Source of the DNA: an uncultured Verrucomicrobiota bacterium
GTDB taxonomy: Bacteria > Verrucomicrobiota > Verrucomicrobiia > Opitutales > Opitutaceae
NCBI GenBank assembly: GCA_903869675.1
Contig: CAIQAB010000019.1
Location: 1-64,000 of the forward strand
DNA length: 64,000 nt
Direction: 5' to 3'
The notes below the pieces were generated by a model. It was not told the origin of the DNA. It did not search any database and worked only from the letters and a program-made list of their open reading frames with translations. Shown piece by piece: positions 25,727 to 35,932 of the stretch (its first letter is position 1; the number at the start of each line of letters is the position of its first letter). The translations under genes and the position numbers were made by a program.

Positions 25727-26418
25727 GCGCCCGACGGCATCGGCTCGGCCGCGACGACCTCCACCGTCTCGCCCGCCATCCGCCAGCGCAGATTCCAGCC
25801 CGCGATAGTCATGCCATAAACCCGCCCGGCATCCGCCGCCTGATAGGCGGGCTGCAAATCGAGGGCGAGCAACTCGCGCGCGAGGACCGCCACCTCCTCC
25901 GGCAACACCGCGGCAATAGCCGGGGGAATGTATATCTGCCCGGCGGAGCGCACCCCCGGTGCAGCCTGGGCCCAGTCCGCGCGGGCCTCGGGCTGGGCCT
26001 CGCAGTAAGGCAGATAGGGCTTCACATCGTAGACGGGCGTCCCGTCCACGCAGTCGATCCCGGCTACGCGCAAGACCCCCGGCTCCACCGCGAGCAAACG
26101 CACCAACGAGAGCCCGAGGCCGTTGGGCCGGAGCGGCGAACGCGAGGCAAAGACCCCCACCCGCTCGTTGCCGCCCAGCCGCGGCGGACGCACCGTCGCG
26201 GCGCCGTCCCACGGCGGGTTTTTATGGAACCCCGTCACCAGCCAAAGGTGCGAAAAAGCCTCGATGCCTCGCGTGAAATCAGGCGCGGAAAACTCCGGTA
26301 AAAACTCCACCCGCCCCTCGGCGGCGGGCACGAGGCCCGACTGGCGCGGCACGCCAAACTTTTCCGCAAACGGCGTGCGGAGGAGGGCAACGGGCCGGAG
26401 AGAGGGAGGAGTAACCAC
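25723..26418 (-). CDS. trmO: tRNA (N6-threonylcarbamoyladenosine37-N6)-methyltransferase TrmO
   Basis: About 231 residues if the GTG at 26418 is the start. The open frame runs further, but the domain begins at LRPVALLRTPFAEKFGVPRQ, leaving little room upstream. Conserved TsaA/TrmO blocks are seen: P-E-F-S-A-P-D-F-T-R-G-I-E-A-F-S-H-L-W, then V-G-V-F-A-S-R-S-P-L-R-P-N, L-S-L-V-R-L, and G-x-D-C-V-D-G-T-P-V-Y-D-V-K-P-Y-L-P-Y. The enzyme methylates t6A37 of tRNA-Thr using SAM. Length is close to the E. coli enzyme. The start codon sits within a run of CACGAAG repeats (26413-26439), so the exact start is uncertain. It is convergent with and overlaps the cardiolipin synthase stop. Confidence 0.88.
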   Translation of the reverse strand: MVTPPSLRPVALLRTPFAEKFGVPRQSGLVPAAEGRVEFLPEFSAPDFTRGIEAFSHLWLVTGFHKNPPWDGAATVRPPRLGGNERVGVFASRSPLRPNGLGLSLVRLLAVEPGVLRVAGIDCVDGTPVYDVKPYLPYCEAQPEARADWAQAAPGVRSAGQIYIPPAIAAVLPEEVAVLARELLALDLQPAYQAADAGRVYGMTIAGWNLRWRMAGETVEVVAAEPMPSGA

Positions 26419-26439
26419 GAAGGGCACGAAGACACGAAG
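26413..26439. repeat. Short tandem CACGAAG repeat at the trmO 5' end
   Basis: Three CACGAAG heptamers at 26416, 26425 and 26433 form a short degenerate tandem of the kind I recall as a dispersed intergenic repeat in related genomes (read on the other strand, CTTCGTG...CTTCGTG). It overlaps the probable start of trmO. Confidence 0.55.
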
Positions 26440-26494
26440 CCGGCCAAAATACGAGGCCCGGAACCTTCGAGCGCTTCGGAGTGAACGACACGCC

Positions 26495-27934
26495 TCAGCC
26501 CTTGGCCGCGAGGACGTGGAAGTTGGCCATGCTGATGCCGCTGAGCATGGCGCCCACGATACCGAGGAAACCCTGGTCGGTGCCGGCGAGGTAGACGTTG
26601 GCGAGCGGCGTGCGGCCGTCGCGGATTTTAACCGGCGACCCATAAATGGCGCCGCCGAGGTGGCCGGTGAACTTGGTGATGGTGCGCGGCGTGAACATGT
26701 CCGTCGCCACCGTGGCCCGGCCCAGCGCGTCCGGGGCCGGCAAGGGCGGCAAAAACCGCAGGGCGCTGCGCTGGATCTCGCCATACCAACGCTGTTTCTC
26801 CGCCTGGTAGGCCGCCTCCTCGGGCAGGCTCGTCCAGTGGTCGTAGTTAGCGAGGCAGGTGCAGCGAAAAAGACCTTCGGCGAGGTCCGCGCCGTCCGGG
26901 TAGGCGAAGTTGTTGGGCAGGCAAATGACGCCGCTGCGGGCATCCACCGGACCGGCGGTTTGCTCGTAGGCAAAGCGCGCGGAGTCGTTGAAAAACACGA
27001 TGGTGTCATCCGCCCAACCCAGCTTGGCGGGCGGGCGGTTGAGCACGGTAATCGTCTCGCAATAGCTCAGCCGTCCGACGGGGTGGGCCGCACCCGGCAC
27101 CGTGGCCTCGACGCCCAGGCGTTCCGTCTCGGCCGCCCCGATGGTGCTGAGGACATGCGTGGCCGTGACCTCGGTGCCGTCATCGAGCACGAGCCGGTCG
27201 GCGCGGCCGGCGGAGGAGACAATCCGCCGCACGCCGCACTTCATCCGGCGCTCGCCGCCGGCCTGGCGGTATTTCTCCAGCAGCACGCGCAGGATAACGC
27301 GCACGCCGTCAAGCGGGCGGGCGAAGCCCTCGAGGAAGAGCGCCTTGAACATGATCACGAACTGGCCGAACTCCATGTCCCGCTCGGTGGCGCTGCCGTA
27401 ATACATCACCGGGCAAAACAACATGTCCTCCAGCAGGGGATCGGTGACGTGCCGCCGCACCAAGGCGCGGGCGCTCTCGGGCTTGGCGTCGAGCGAGACG
27501 TCGTCGTAAGCACGCACGAGGGCCACCAAGGCGCGGAAACCGTCGATCTGGGCGGGGAATTTTTGCGCAACCTCGGCTTCGAGGACGGCGAAGTCGTTGG
27601 TAAAGGTCAGCGAGGTCTCGCCGGCCGGGCCGAAGGCGATGCGGGAGCGTTTCTGGGGATGGAGGGCGAACTCGTCGCGGTCGATGCGGAGCTGGCGGAG
27701 GAGTTTGCCGAGAGGGGTGCCCTTGGTGCCGGGCGGCACCCAGTTGGTCATGGCGTGGAGGCCGACGTCGTATTTGCGGCCGTCGATCGCGTAGAAGGAA
27801 TTGAGCCCGCCGACGGCGTTGTGGCGCTCGAAGATGCACACGCGCTTGCCGAAGTGCGCGAGCCGGATGCCGGCGGCGAGCCCGGCCATGCCAGCCCCGA
27901 TGATGGCGACGTCGTAGTGCGAGGAGGTGTTCAC
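26495..27934 (-). CDS. FAD-dependent oxidoreductase, phytoene desaturase-like
   Basis: A 479-residue flavoprotein. The GTG at 27934 (V-N-T-S-S-H-Y-D) places the Rossmann motif VAIIGAGMAGLAAGIRLA at residue 9, followed by C-I-F-E-R-H-N-A-V-G-G-L, the standard amine-oxidase/CrtI-type opening. The C-terminal FAD contact reads NVYLAGTDQGFLGIVGAMLSG. Relatives desaturate or isomerise carotenoid or other polyene chains, or saturate retinol-like substrates. No other carotenoid gene is present here. Upstream on the same strand, past a terminator and a repeat, are an acyl carrier protein and a ketoacyl synthase, so an acyl-derived substrate is possible. Function is inferred from family only. Confidence 0.82.
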   Translation of the reverse strand: MNTSSHYDVAIIGAGMAGLAAGIRLAHFGKRVCIFERHNAVGGLNSFYAIDGRKYDVGLHAMTNWVPPGTKGTPLGKLLRQLRIDRDEFALHPQKRSRIAFGPAGETSLTFTNDFAVLEAEVAQKFPAQIDGFRALVALVRAYDDVSLDAKPESARALVRRHVTDPLLEDMLFCPVMYYGSATERDMEFGQFVIMFKALFLEGFARPLDGVRVILRVLLEKYRQAGGERRMKCGVRRIVSSAGRADRLVLDDGTEVTATHVLSTIGAAETERLGVEATVPGAAHPVGRLSYCETITVLNRPPAKLGWADDTIVFFNDSARFAYEQTAGPVDARSGVICLPNNFAYPDGADLAEGLFRCTCLANYDHWTSLPEEAAYQAEKQRWYGEIQRSALRFLPPLPAPDALGRATVATDMFTPRTITKFTGHLGGAIYGSPVKIRDGRTPLANVYLAGTDQGFLGIVGAMLSGISMANFHVLAAKG

Positions 27935-27951
27935 GATCAAGAAAACCGATT

Positions 27952-28039
27952 GAAAGCGCGAAGACGCGAAGGCGGAAAGTTCAGACCGAAAAGACCGGCT
28001 TGTTTTCCGACCTTTGCGCCTTCGCGTCTTTGCGCTTCC
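27952..28039. repeat. Inverted intergenic repeat, about 28-bp arms
   Basis: The left arm at 27952-27979 (AAGCGCGAAGACGCGAAGG core) pairs with the right arm at 28011-28039 (CCTTCGCGTCTTTGCGCTT core) with few mismatches, around a spacer of about 31 bases. A related single arm occurs at 59913-59938. It could form a long hairpin in RNA or be a dispersed repeat of the genome. Confidence 0.7.
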
Positions 28040-28041
28040 AT

Positions 28042-28072
28042 AATAAAAAAGGCCCGACACGAGGCCGGGCCG
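28042..28072 (-). terminator. Terminator after the acyl carrier protein gene
   Basis: On the minus strand the stem GGCCCG / CGGGCC is followed by TTTTTTATTA. It lies 25 bases past the ACP stop and separates that gene from the flavoprotein gene. Confidence 0.75.
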
Positions 28073-28096
28073 GAAGCAGGAACGGGGTCGCGGGGC

Positions 28097-28354
28097 TTAC
28101 TTGCCCAGCGCCTCGAACTTCGGGGTGAGGTAGTCGGCGCAACTGTCGAGCGAGGCGAGGTGGATGTAATCCGCCTCGGGCACCTCGATGCCGTGCTGCT
28201 TGCGGAGCTCCATGACGATATCAAGGAAGTCCATGCTATCCAGCTGCATCTGATCACGGAGCCGGACTTCCGGCTTCAAGTTGGAGAGATCCTCGTCCGG
28301 GGCGATGTCGGCGATGATATCGAGGACGATTTGCTTGCAGGCGTCTTTGGTCAT
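28097..28354 (-). CDS. Acyl carrier protein
   Basis: An 85-residue acidic helical protein. The phosphopantetheine site is the serine in QLDSMDFLDIVMEL at about residue 39, in the second position of helix 2, as in all ACPs. It carries growing acyl chains as thioesters in the cytoplasm. It is a second-type ACP: the site reads D-S-M-D instead of the D-S-L-D/E usual in housekeeping AcpP, and it sits next to a ketoacyl synthase instead of the fab cluster. The synthase gene ends 30 bases upstream on the same strand, so both are likely one operon closed by the terminator at 28042-28072. Confidence 0.9.
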   Translation of the reverse strand: MTKDACKQIVLDIIADIAPDEDLSNLKPEVRLRDQMQLDSMDFLDIVMELRKQHGIEVPEADYIHLASLDSCADYLTPKFEALGK

Positions 28355-28384
28355 GAGAGTCGAAACGGGAGTAAAGAGTCGGGA

Positions 28385-29629
28385 TTAGGCAACAAAGCGC
28401 TTCACAATCAACGTGGAATTAATGCCCAGCATGCCGAAGGAGTTGTTCAAAATGGCCTCCACCCTGGCCACTTTCCGCGGCTGGTTGAGCACGAGGCCGT
28501 CGATGGCGCAGAGCGGATCGAGGTCATCGACGTTGATGGTGGGGTGCACCACGAGGTCGTCGAAGCTGGGCAGGTTGCCCGCCAGTTCGAGCGCACCGGC
28601 GGCGCCCATGCAGTGGCCGATGTAGCTCTTGGTGTTGTTGATATTCGTCTCCGGGCAGCCCGCGCCGAAGACGGCGCGGATGGCCTCGCACTCCTGAATA
28701 TCGCCCTGCGGGGTGGCGGTGGCGTGGGTGTTGACGATGTGAATATCGGCGGCGGCGAGCTTCGCGTTGACCAAGGCCTTGCGCACGCACTCGGCCTGGC
28801 GGCCGGGGTTGGGGAGGACGTAGTCGGAGGCGTCGCTATTCACGCAATAGCCGGCGATCTCGCCGTAGATCTTGGCGCCGCGGGCGAGGGCGTCGTCTAG
28901 ACGCTCAAGGGTGTAAATGCAGCCTCCCTCGGAAACCACGATCCCGTTGCGGCCCTTGTCGAAGGGGCGGGAGGCTTTTTTCGGGTCGGCGTGAGTGGCG
29001 AGCGCCCCCTGGGACTTGAAGCCGGCGAAGATGCCGAAGGTGTGGATCGACTCGCTGACGCCGCCGCAAAAGGCGAGATCGACCTCGCCGAGGCGCAGCA
29101 TTTGGGCGGCGTGGATGAGGCCGACATTACCCGCCGCGCAGGCCGCGCCGATGGTGTAGGCCGGGCCGGTGATCCCAAGGGCGAGGGAGATCTCGCCGGC
29201 GGGGTTGTTGGCGACCGTGCGGGGGTTGTGGTAGTGCGACCAATACTTGGTGTCGTAATTAAACTTCGAGATGGCGTAGATCTCGTTCTCGGTCTCGACG
29301 TTGCCGTGCTCGGTGCAGCCCAGGTAAATGCCCACGCGGTCCTTGGGGACGGAGTCGAAGGCCAGCCCGCTGTCTTTCAGTGCCTCGTGGGCGCAGTAGA
29401 TCGAGATGGACCCGGCGCGGGTGCCCACGCGGAGGCCCTTGCGGGTCTGGTAGCGGAGAGGGTCGTAGTGGCAGACGCCCGCGATCAGACGGCCCATGTA
29501 GCGCACGTCGAAGGGCTCCACTCCGGCCACGCCGGCGAGCAGGTTTTGGCGGAATTCGGACAGGGAATTACCGTTCGGCGCGGTGAGGCCGATGCCAGTG
29601 ATAACGATGCGTGCGGGCTGAAACGACAT
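28385..29629 (-). CDS. Beta-ketoacyl-[acyl-carrier-protein] synthase (FabF-like)
   Basis: A 414-residue condensing enzyme starting MSFQPARIVITGIG. The triad is complete: Cys164 in IGAACAAGN, His302 in NTHATATPQGD, and His339 in SYIGHCMGAAG. The family extends an acyl chain by two carbons using malonyl-ACP. The sequence diverges from housekeeping FabF (for example the insert around Y-D-T-K-Y-W-S-H-Y-H), which with the dedicated ACP suggests a specialised product such as a secondary lipid or polyene. It is the first gene of a two-gene unit with the ACP and is divergent from galE, with 102 bases between them. Confidence 0.9.
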   Translation of the reverse strand: MSFQPARIVITGIGLTAPNGNSLSEFRQNLLAGVAGVEPFDVRYMGRLIAGVCHYDPLRYQTRKGLRVGTRAGSISIYCAHEALKDSGLAFDSVPKDRVGIYLGCTEHGNVETENEIYAISKFNYDTKYWSHYHNPRTVANNPAGEISLALGITGPAYTIGAACAAGNVGLIHAAQMLRLGEVDLAFCGGVSESIHTFGIFAGFKSQGALATHADPKKASRPFDKGRNGIVVSEGGCIYTLERLDDALARGAKIYGEIAGYCVNSDASDYVLPNPGRQAECVRKALVNAKLAAADIHIVNTHATATPQGDIQECEAIRAVFGAGCPETNINNTKSYIGHCMGAAGALELAGNLPSFDDLVVHPTINVDDLDPLCAIDGLVLNQPRKVARVEAILNNSFGMLGINSTLIVKRFVA

Positions 29630-29731
29630 GCGGAAGGTGAAAGCGCTAGCCAAGGCGGGCGAGTTGGCAATACAAGCCTCGCTCCGTTTTTCACCCAGTC
29701 TTTTGCTCAGCCCCCTGTCCAACACTCTACC

Positions 29732-30730
29732 ATGAACGTTCTCGTCGTCGGAGGCGCCGGTTATATCGGCTCCCACTGTGTCCGCCAATTGATCGCCGCC
29801 GGTCACCAACCCGTCGTGCTCGACAACCTGGTTTTCGGCTACCGCAAGGCCGTGCCCGCCGACGTGCCCTTCTACTCGGTCAACCTCGGCAACGAGTCCG
29901 AGGTCGGCAAAATCATCAAGAAGGAGAAGATCCAGCTCGTCATGCACTTCGCCGCCTACGCCTACGTCGGCGAGAGCGTCACCGACCCGTTGAAATACTA
30001 CTTCAACAACGTCGCCGCCACCCTGCACCTCCTGCGCTGCATGCTAGGCTGCGGGGTGAAGAAATTCGTTTTCTCCTCCACCTGCGCCACCTACGGCGTG
30101 CCGGAGAAGATGCCGCTGGTCGAGAGCATGCCCCAGGCCCCGATCAACCCCTACGGCCAGACGAAGCTGGATATTGAAAACGCGTTGAAGGCCTTTGCCC
30201 AGGCTTACGGGCTGAGCTTTGCCGCCTTCCGTTATTTCAACGCCGCCGGAGCGGCCGAGGATGGCACCATCGGCGAGTGCCACGACCCCGAGACCCACCT
30301 GATCCCGCTGGCGATCGACGCCGCCACCGGCAAACGCCCCCCGCTCAATGTCTTCGGCACCGACTACCCCACCCCGGACGGCACCTGCCTGCGCGACTAC
30401 GTGCATGTGGACGATCTCAGCCGCGCCCACATCGCGGTCTTCGACAAACTGGAGACGCCCGGCGCGCAGTTTTTCTACAACCTCGGCACCGGCACCCCGA
30501 CCTCCGTGCTCGAAGTCATCCAGGCGGTCGAGAAGGTCACCGGGCTGAAAGTCCCTTACACCACCGCACCCCGCCGCGCCGGCGACCCGCCCGCGCTCTA
30601 CGCCGACTCCGCCAAGGCCAAGACCGAGCTCAACTGGGAGCCCAAATACTCCGGCATCGAACCGATCGTCGCCACCGCGTGGCAATGGCACTCCAGCCAC
30701 CCCGAGGGCTACGGCAAAAAGACGGGCTGA
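29732..30730 (+). CDS. galE: UDP-glucose 4-epimerase
   Basis: A 332-residue NAD-dependent epimerase interconverting UDP-glucose and UDP-galactose. The N-terminal MNVLVVGGAGYIGSH is the NAD-binding glycine motif. The catalytic Ser/Tyr/Lys set is seen as FSSTCATYG and NPYGQTKLDIE. The C-terminal R-x-G-D-P-P-A-L-Y-A-D-S block binds the nucleotide. Length and order are standard. The product probably feeds surface polysaccharide or lipopolysaccharide synthesis. It is followed by a bidirectional terminator shared with the convergent ndk gene. Confidence 0.93.
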   Translation: MNVLVVGGAGYIGSHCVRQLIAAGHQPVVLDNLVFGYRKAVPADVPFYSVNLGNESEVGKIIKKEKIQLVMHFAAYAYVGESVTDPLKYYFNNVAATLHLLRCMLGCGVKKFVFSSTCATYGVPEKMPLVESMPQAPINPYGQTKLDIENALKAFAQAYGLSFAAFRYFNAAGAAEDGTIGECHDPETHLIPLAIDAATGKRPPLNVFGTDYPTPDGTCLRDYVHVDDLSRAHIAVFDKLETPGAQFFYNLGTGTPTSVLEVIQAVEKVTGLKVPYTTAPRRAGDPPALYADSAKAKTELNWEPKYSGIEPIVATAWQWHSSHPEGYGKKTG

Positions 30731-30736
30731 TAAACA

Positions 30737-30770
30737 AAACGCCCGCCGGACAAAATCCGGCGGGCGTTTG
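30737..30770. terminator. Bidirectional terminator between galE and ndk
   Basis: The 10-bp stem CGCCCGCCGG / CCGGCGGGCG with loop ACAAAAT is flanked by A-rich and T-rich sides, so it can stop both convergent transcripts. Confidence 0.85.
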
Positions 30771-30803
30771 CCTTTACCGAGGCCCGACTGAGGGCCGGCT
30801 AGT

Positions 30804-31220
30804 TCAGGCGTAAACTTCTTCGGCGCGGAAAAAGCGCGCGATTTCGATGAGACCGTTTTCCTCGCTATCGGAGGCGTGGACGACGTTCTTCATCATCTCG
30901 GTGCCGAAGTCGCCACGGATGGTGCCCTTCGGGGCCTTGCGGGAGTCGGTCGGGCCGAGGAGGTCGCGCACCACGGCGACGGCATTTTCGCCGCGGAGGG
31001 CGAGCACGATCACCGGGCGGGAGCTCATAAAAGCCTCGATCTCGGGATAGAACGGCTTGCTGGCCACGTGCGCGTAGTGCTCGCGCAGTTGGGCGGAAGT
31101 CAGGCGGGTCATCTTGCACCCGATGATCTCAAAACCGGCTTTTTCAAAGCGGTCCACCACGTTGCCCACGTGCTTTTGCTCAAGGCAGTCGGGCTTACAA
31201 ATAATGAGGGTTTTCTGCAT
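30804..31220 (-). CDS. ndk: Nucleoside diphosphate kinase
   Basis: A 138-residue enzyme that transfers the gamma phosphate from ATP to other nucleoside diphosphates through a phosphohistidine. The start at 31220 gives MQKTLIICKPDCLEQ; a longer upstream extension was rejected as non-family. The active site reads MKNVVHASDSEENGLIEI, with the catalytic His before A-S-D-S. The central R-P-V-I-V-L-A-L-R-G-E-N-A-V strand and T-D-S-R-K-A-P-K-G-T-I-R-G-D-F-G nucleotide block are intact. The substitution of Gly by Ala in the H-G-S-D-S signature is a minor variation. Standard bacterial length. Confidence 0.95.
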   Translation of the reverse strand: MQKTLIICKPDCLEQKHVGNVVDRFEKAGFEIIGCKMTRLTSAQLREHYAHVASKPFYPEIEAFMSSRPVIVLALRGENAVAVVRDLLGPTDSRKAPKGTIRGDFGTEMMKNVVHASDSEENGLIEIARFFRAEEVYA

Positions 31221-31339
31221 AGAACCGCCGAACAAGAAGAACACGCGACCGAGTTGCAAAGCCTGATTTTGGGCCCATTCCCAAAATCCGGGGCGTGAAA
31301 AAGGCATCCAAACCAGTCTCGGTTTTAGGCCAGGCCCGC

Positions 31340-31367
31340 AAAAACGCCGCCCGTTGCCGGGCGGCGG
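31340..31367 (-). terminator. Terminator after clpC
   Basis: On the minus strand, GCCGCCCG, loop GCAA, CGGGCGGC is followed by GTTTTTG. It lies about 36 bases past the clpC stop. Confidence 0.8.
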
Positions 31368-31402
31368 AAACACCGGGTGAGTAACGAAAAGGAGGGCCGG
31401 GC

Positions 31403-33976
<2,574 letters not shown>

Positions 33977-34044
33977 AAAGTAATGATTTAAATGGGAGTA
34001 AATGGCTCCACGGCGCATCCGGCCATCCGGCCCGGGCGGTGGAG

Positions 34045-35130
34045 TTATTCTTTCGTAGGTAAGCTATAATCAGGCCGGGCCACGACCGCAAATTCGTTAC
34101 GGATTTTATCGGCACGGAGGGCGTCGCGCTGAACCGAATCGAGGTCGTGGCGGGCGGCGGCCTGGATGTGGCCGGGCTGGGCCTCGATGAGGAGGCGGTC
34201 GGTGACGGCGCGGATGGGCTCGGGGAAGAGGCCGAGGTCGATGCCGAGGCGAAGCAAGGACAGGAGGTTCATCGCCTCGCTGGAGCTGAGTTGGTGACAG
34301 TTTTGCAGGATGCCGTAGGCGCGGCCGATCTTGTCGAAGAGCTTGGGGGCGTCGGCCTCGATGAGTTTTTCGCGGGCGTTCAGCTCGTGCTCGATGATGG
34401 ACTGGAGAACGCTGCCGAGGCGCTTGAGGATGGCGTCCTCGGATTCGCCGAGCGTCGTCTGGTTGGAAATCTGGAAAATACTGCCGGAGGCGTCCGAGCC
34501 CTCGCCGAAGAGGCCGCGCACGACCATGCCGAGTTGGTTGACCGCGCGGACGACTTTTTCCATCTGGCCGGAGATGACCAGGGCGGGCAGGTGCATCATG
34601 GCCGAGGCGCGCATGCCGGTGCCGAGGTTGGTCGGGCAGGCGGTGAGGTAGCCGAGCTCGGGATCGAAGGCGTAGTCGAGGCGCTCCTCCAGCTCGGAGT
34701 CGAGGCCGTCGATCTGGTTCCACGCCTTCTTGAGCTGGAAGCCGGCGCGCAACACCTGGACGCGGAGGTGGTCCTCCTCGTTGATCATCACCGAGACGGT
34801 CTGGTCGCGGTTAATCACGAGCCCGCCGCCGTGTTTGGAGCCGGATAATTCGCGGGAGATGAGGTGACGCTCGACGAGGATCTGTTTCTGGAGGTCGGTG
34901 AGCTCGGCGACGGGCACATTGACCGACCGGCGCATGGCGGCAGTGGCCCCGAGCGCCTCGCGGCAGCGGGCGAGCACCTCCTCGCGCTGGGCCTCGCGGC
35001 ACCAGCCGGGGAAGGAGGCGCCGGCGAGGTTCCGCGCGAGGCGTATCCGCGTCATCAAGACGACGGCGCACTTGGAGCTAGCGGTATCGGTGAGCTCGCT
35101 CGGGTTGGCCAGAAGGGCGGCGACAGTCAT
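34045..35130 (-). CDS. mcsB: Protein-arginine kinase McsB
   Basis: A 361-residue phosphagen-kinase-type enzyme that phosphorylates arginine residues and so marks proteins for ClpC-ClpP. Seen are VLMTRIRLARNLAGASFP near residue 25, the acidic loop V-M-I-N-E-E-D-H-L-R that contacts substrate arginine, ACPTNLGTGMRAS, and a C-terminal helical domain with D-R-L-L-I-E-A-Q-P. The NEED and PTNLGTG blocks indicate an active kinase. It begins 12 bases after mcsA. The set resembles the Firmicutes ctsR operon but lacks ctsR here. Confidence 0.93.
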   Translation of the reverse strand: MTVAALLANPSELTDTASSKCAVVLMTRIRLARNLAGASFPGWCREAQREEVLARCREALGATAAMRRSVNVPVAELTDLQKQILVERHLISRELSGSKHGGGLVINRDQTVSVMINEEDHLRVQVLRAGFQLKKAWNQIDGLDSELEERLDYAFDPELGYLTACPTNLGTGMRASAMMHLPALVISGQMEKVVRAVNQLGMVVRGLFGEGSDASGSIFQISNQTTLGESEDAILKRLGSVLQSIIEHELNAREKLIEADAPKLFDKIGRAYGILQNCHQLSSSEAMNLLSLLRLGIDLGLFPEPIRAVTDRLLIEAQPGHIQAAARHDLDSVQRDALRADKIRNEFAVVARPDYSLPTKE

Positions 35131-35142
35131 GGGCGGCGGGGA

Positions 35143-35679
35143 TCAGCGGCGGACGGGGCTGGGAGCAGGTGCGACGGGGGCGGGCTTGGCAGCGGCCCGG
35201 CGGGCCTCGGTGAGCTCATCACGGAGGCGGGCGGCCTCCTCGTAGCGCTCGGCCTTCACCGCGTCGGCGAGGCCGGCCTCCAGGCCGGCGACGCGCTCGA
35301 GCAAGGTGCGTCGCTCGAGGGCCTTGACCGGGACCTTGCCGGCGTGGCGCACGCCCTTGTGCATGTTTTCCAACATGGGCGCGACCATGCCGGCAAAAGT
35401 GCGATAGCACCGGGGGCAGCCGAAACGCCCGTGTTTCTTAAAATCGTTGGCGGTGAAGCCGCAACCCGGGCACTCACCGGCGGAGCCTGCCGCCGCCTCA
35501 GGAGACAGCGAGGCCTTGAGGAGCAGATCGGCGAGGGAAAACCCGCCCGGATCGGTCACGCCCTTGGCTTGGGCGCAGGCCTCGCACAGGTCCACCTTGT
35601 GCATCTTGCTGTTGACGATCTGCGTGAGATGGACGGTCGCGGGCTTGCCGCAAAGGTCGCACTGGAGGGGACTGGCCAT
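35143..35679 (-). CDS. mcsA: McsA, activator of McsB (zinc-finger, UVR domain)
   Basis: A 178-residue protein starting MASPLQCDLCGKPATVHLTQ; a 27-residue upstream extension was rejected. Four Cys pairs form two zinc sites: C-D-L-C-G with L-C-E-A-C, and C-P-G-C-G with C-P-R-C. A UVR-type helical pair (residues about 130-165, L-A-D-A-V-K-A-E-R-Y-E-E-A-A-R-L-R-D-E-L) follows, as in UvrB and the ClpC middle domain. McsA activates McsB. The tail is Ala/Pro-rich. It is the first gene of mcsA-mcsB-clpC; no CtsR-type operator was recognised upstream. Confidence 0.9.
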   Translation of the reverse strand: MASPLQCDLCGKPATVHLTQIVNSKMHKVDLCEACAQAKGVTDPGGFSLADLLLKASLSPEAAAGSAGECPGCGFTANDFKKHGRFGCPRCYRTFAGMVAPMLENMHKGVRHAGKVPVKALERRTLLERVAGLEAGLADAVKAERYEEAARLRDELTEARRAAAKPAPVAPAPSPVRR

Positions 35680-35932
35680 GCTGTTAGATAAAAGGGGATC
35701 GGGAAAAACTCGAACGCCACGTGACAAAAAGGGGGCGTTGGAACCACGCAAGGTTTGCAAGGCTTATGCCAGCGTTATTTGCGACCAGCGGAAAACCGCC
35801 TTCGCCACGGGGGGGAAACGCCCCCGGTCAAGGGGTGCTTACGAACAAGGGGCGAGGGGCGGGCGCGCCAAGCCGTCGCGCCCCAGCCCGCGGCACCGGG
35901 ACATTTCGTCCGCCCGGTGCCGGCGCGGGGCC

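Noticed and set aside
26123-28900. Open frame of 925 codons spanning several minus-strand genes
   Set aside because: It runs antisense through trmO, the flavoprotein, ACP and ketosynthase, all of which have family motifs.
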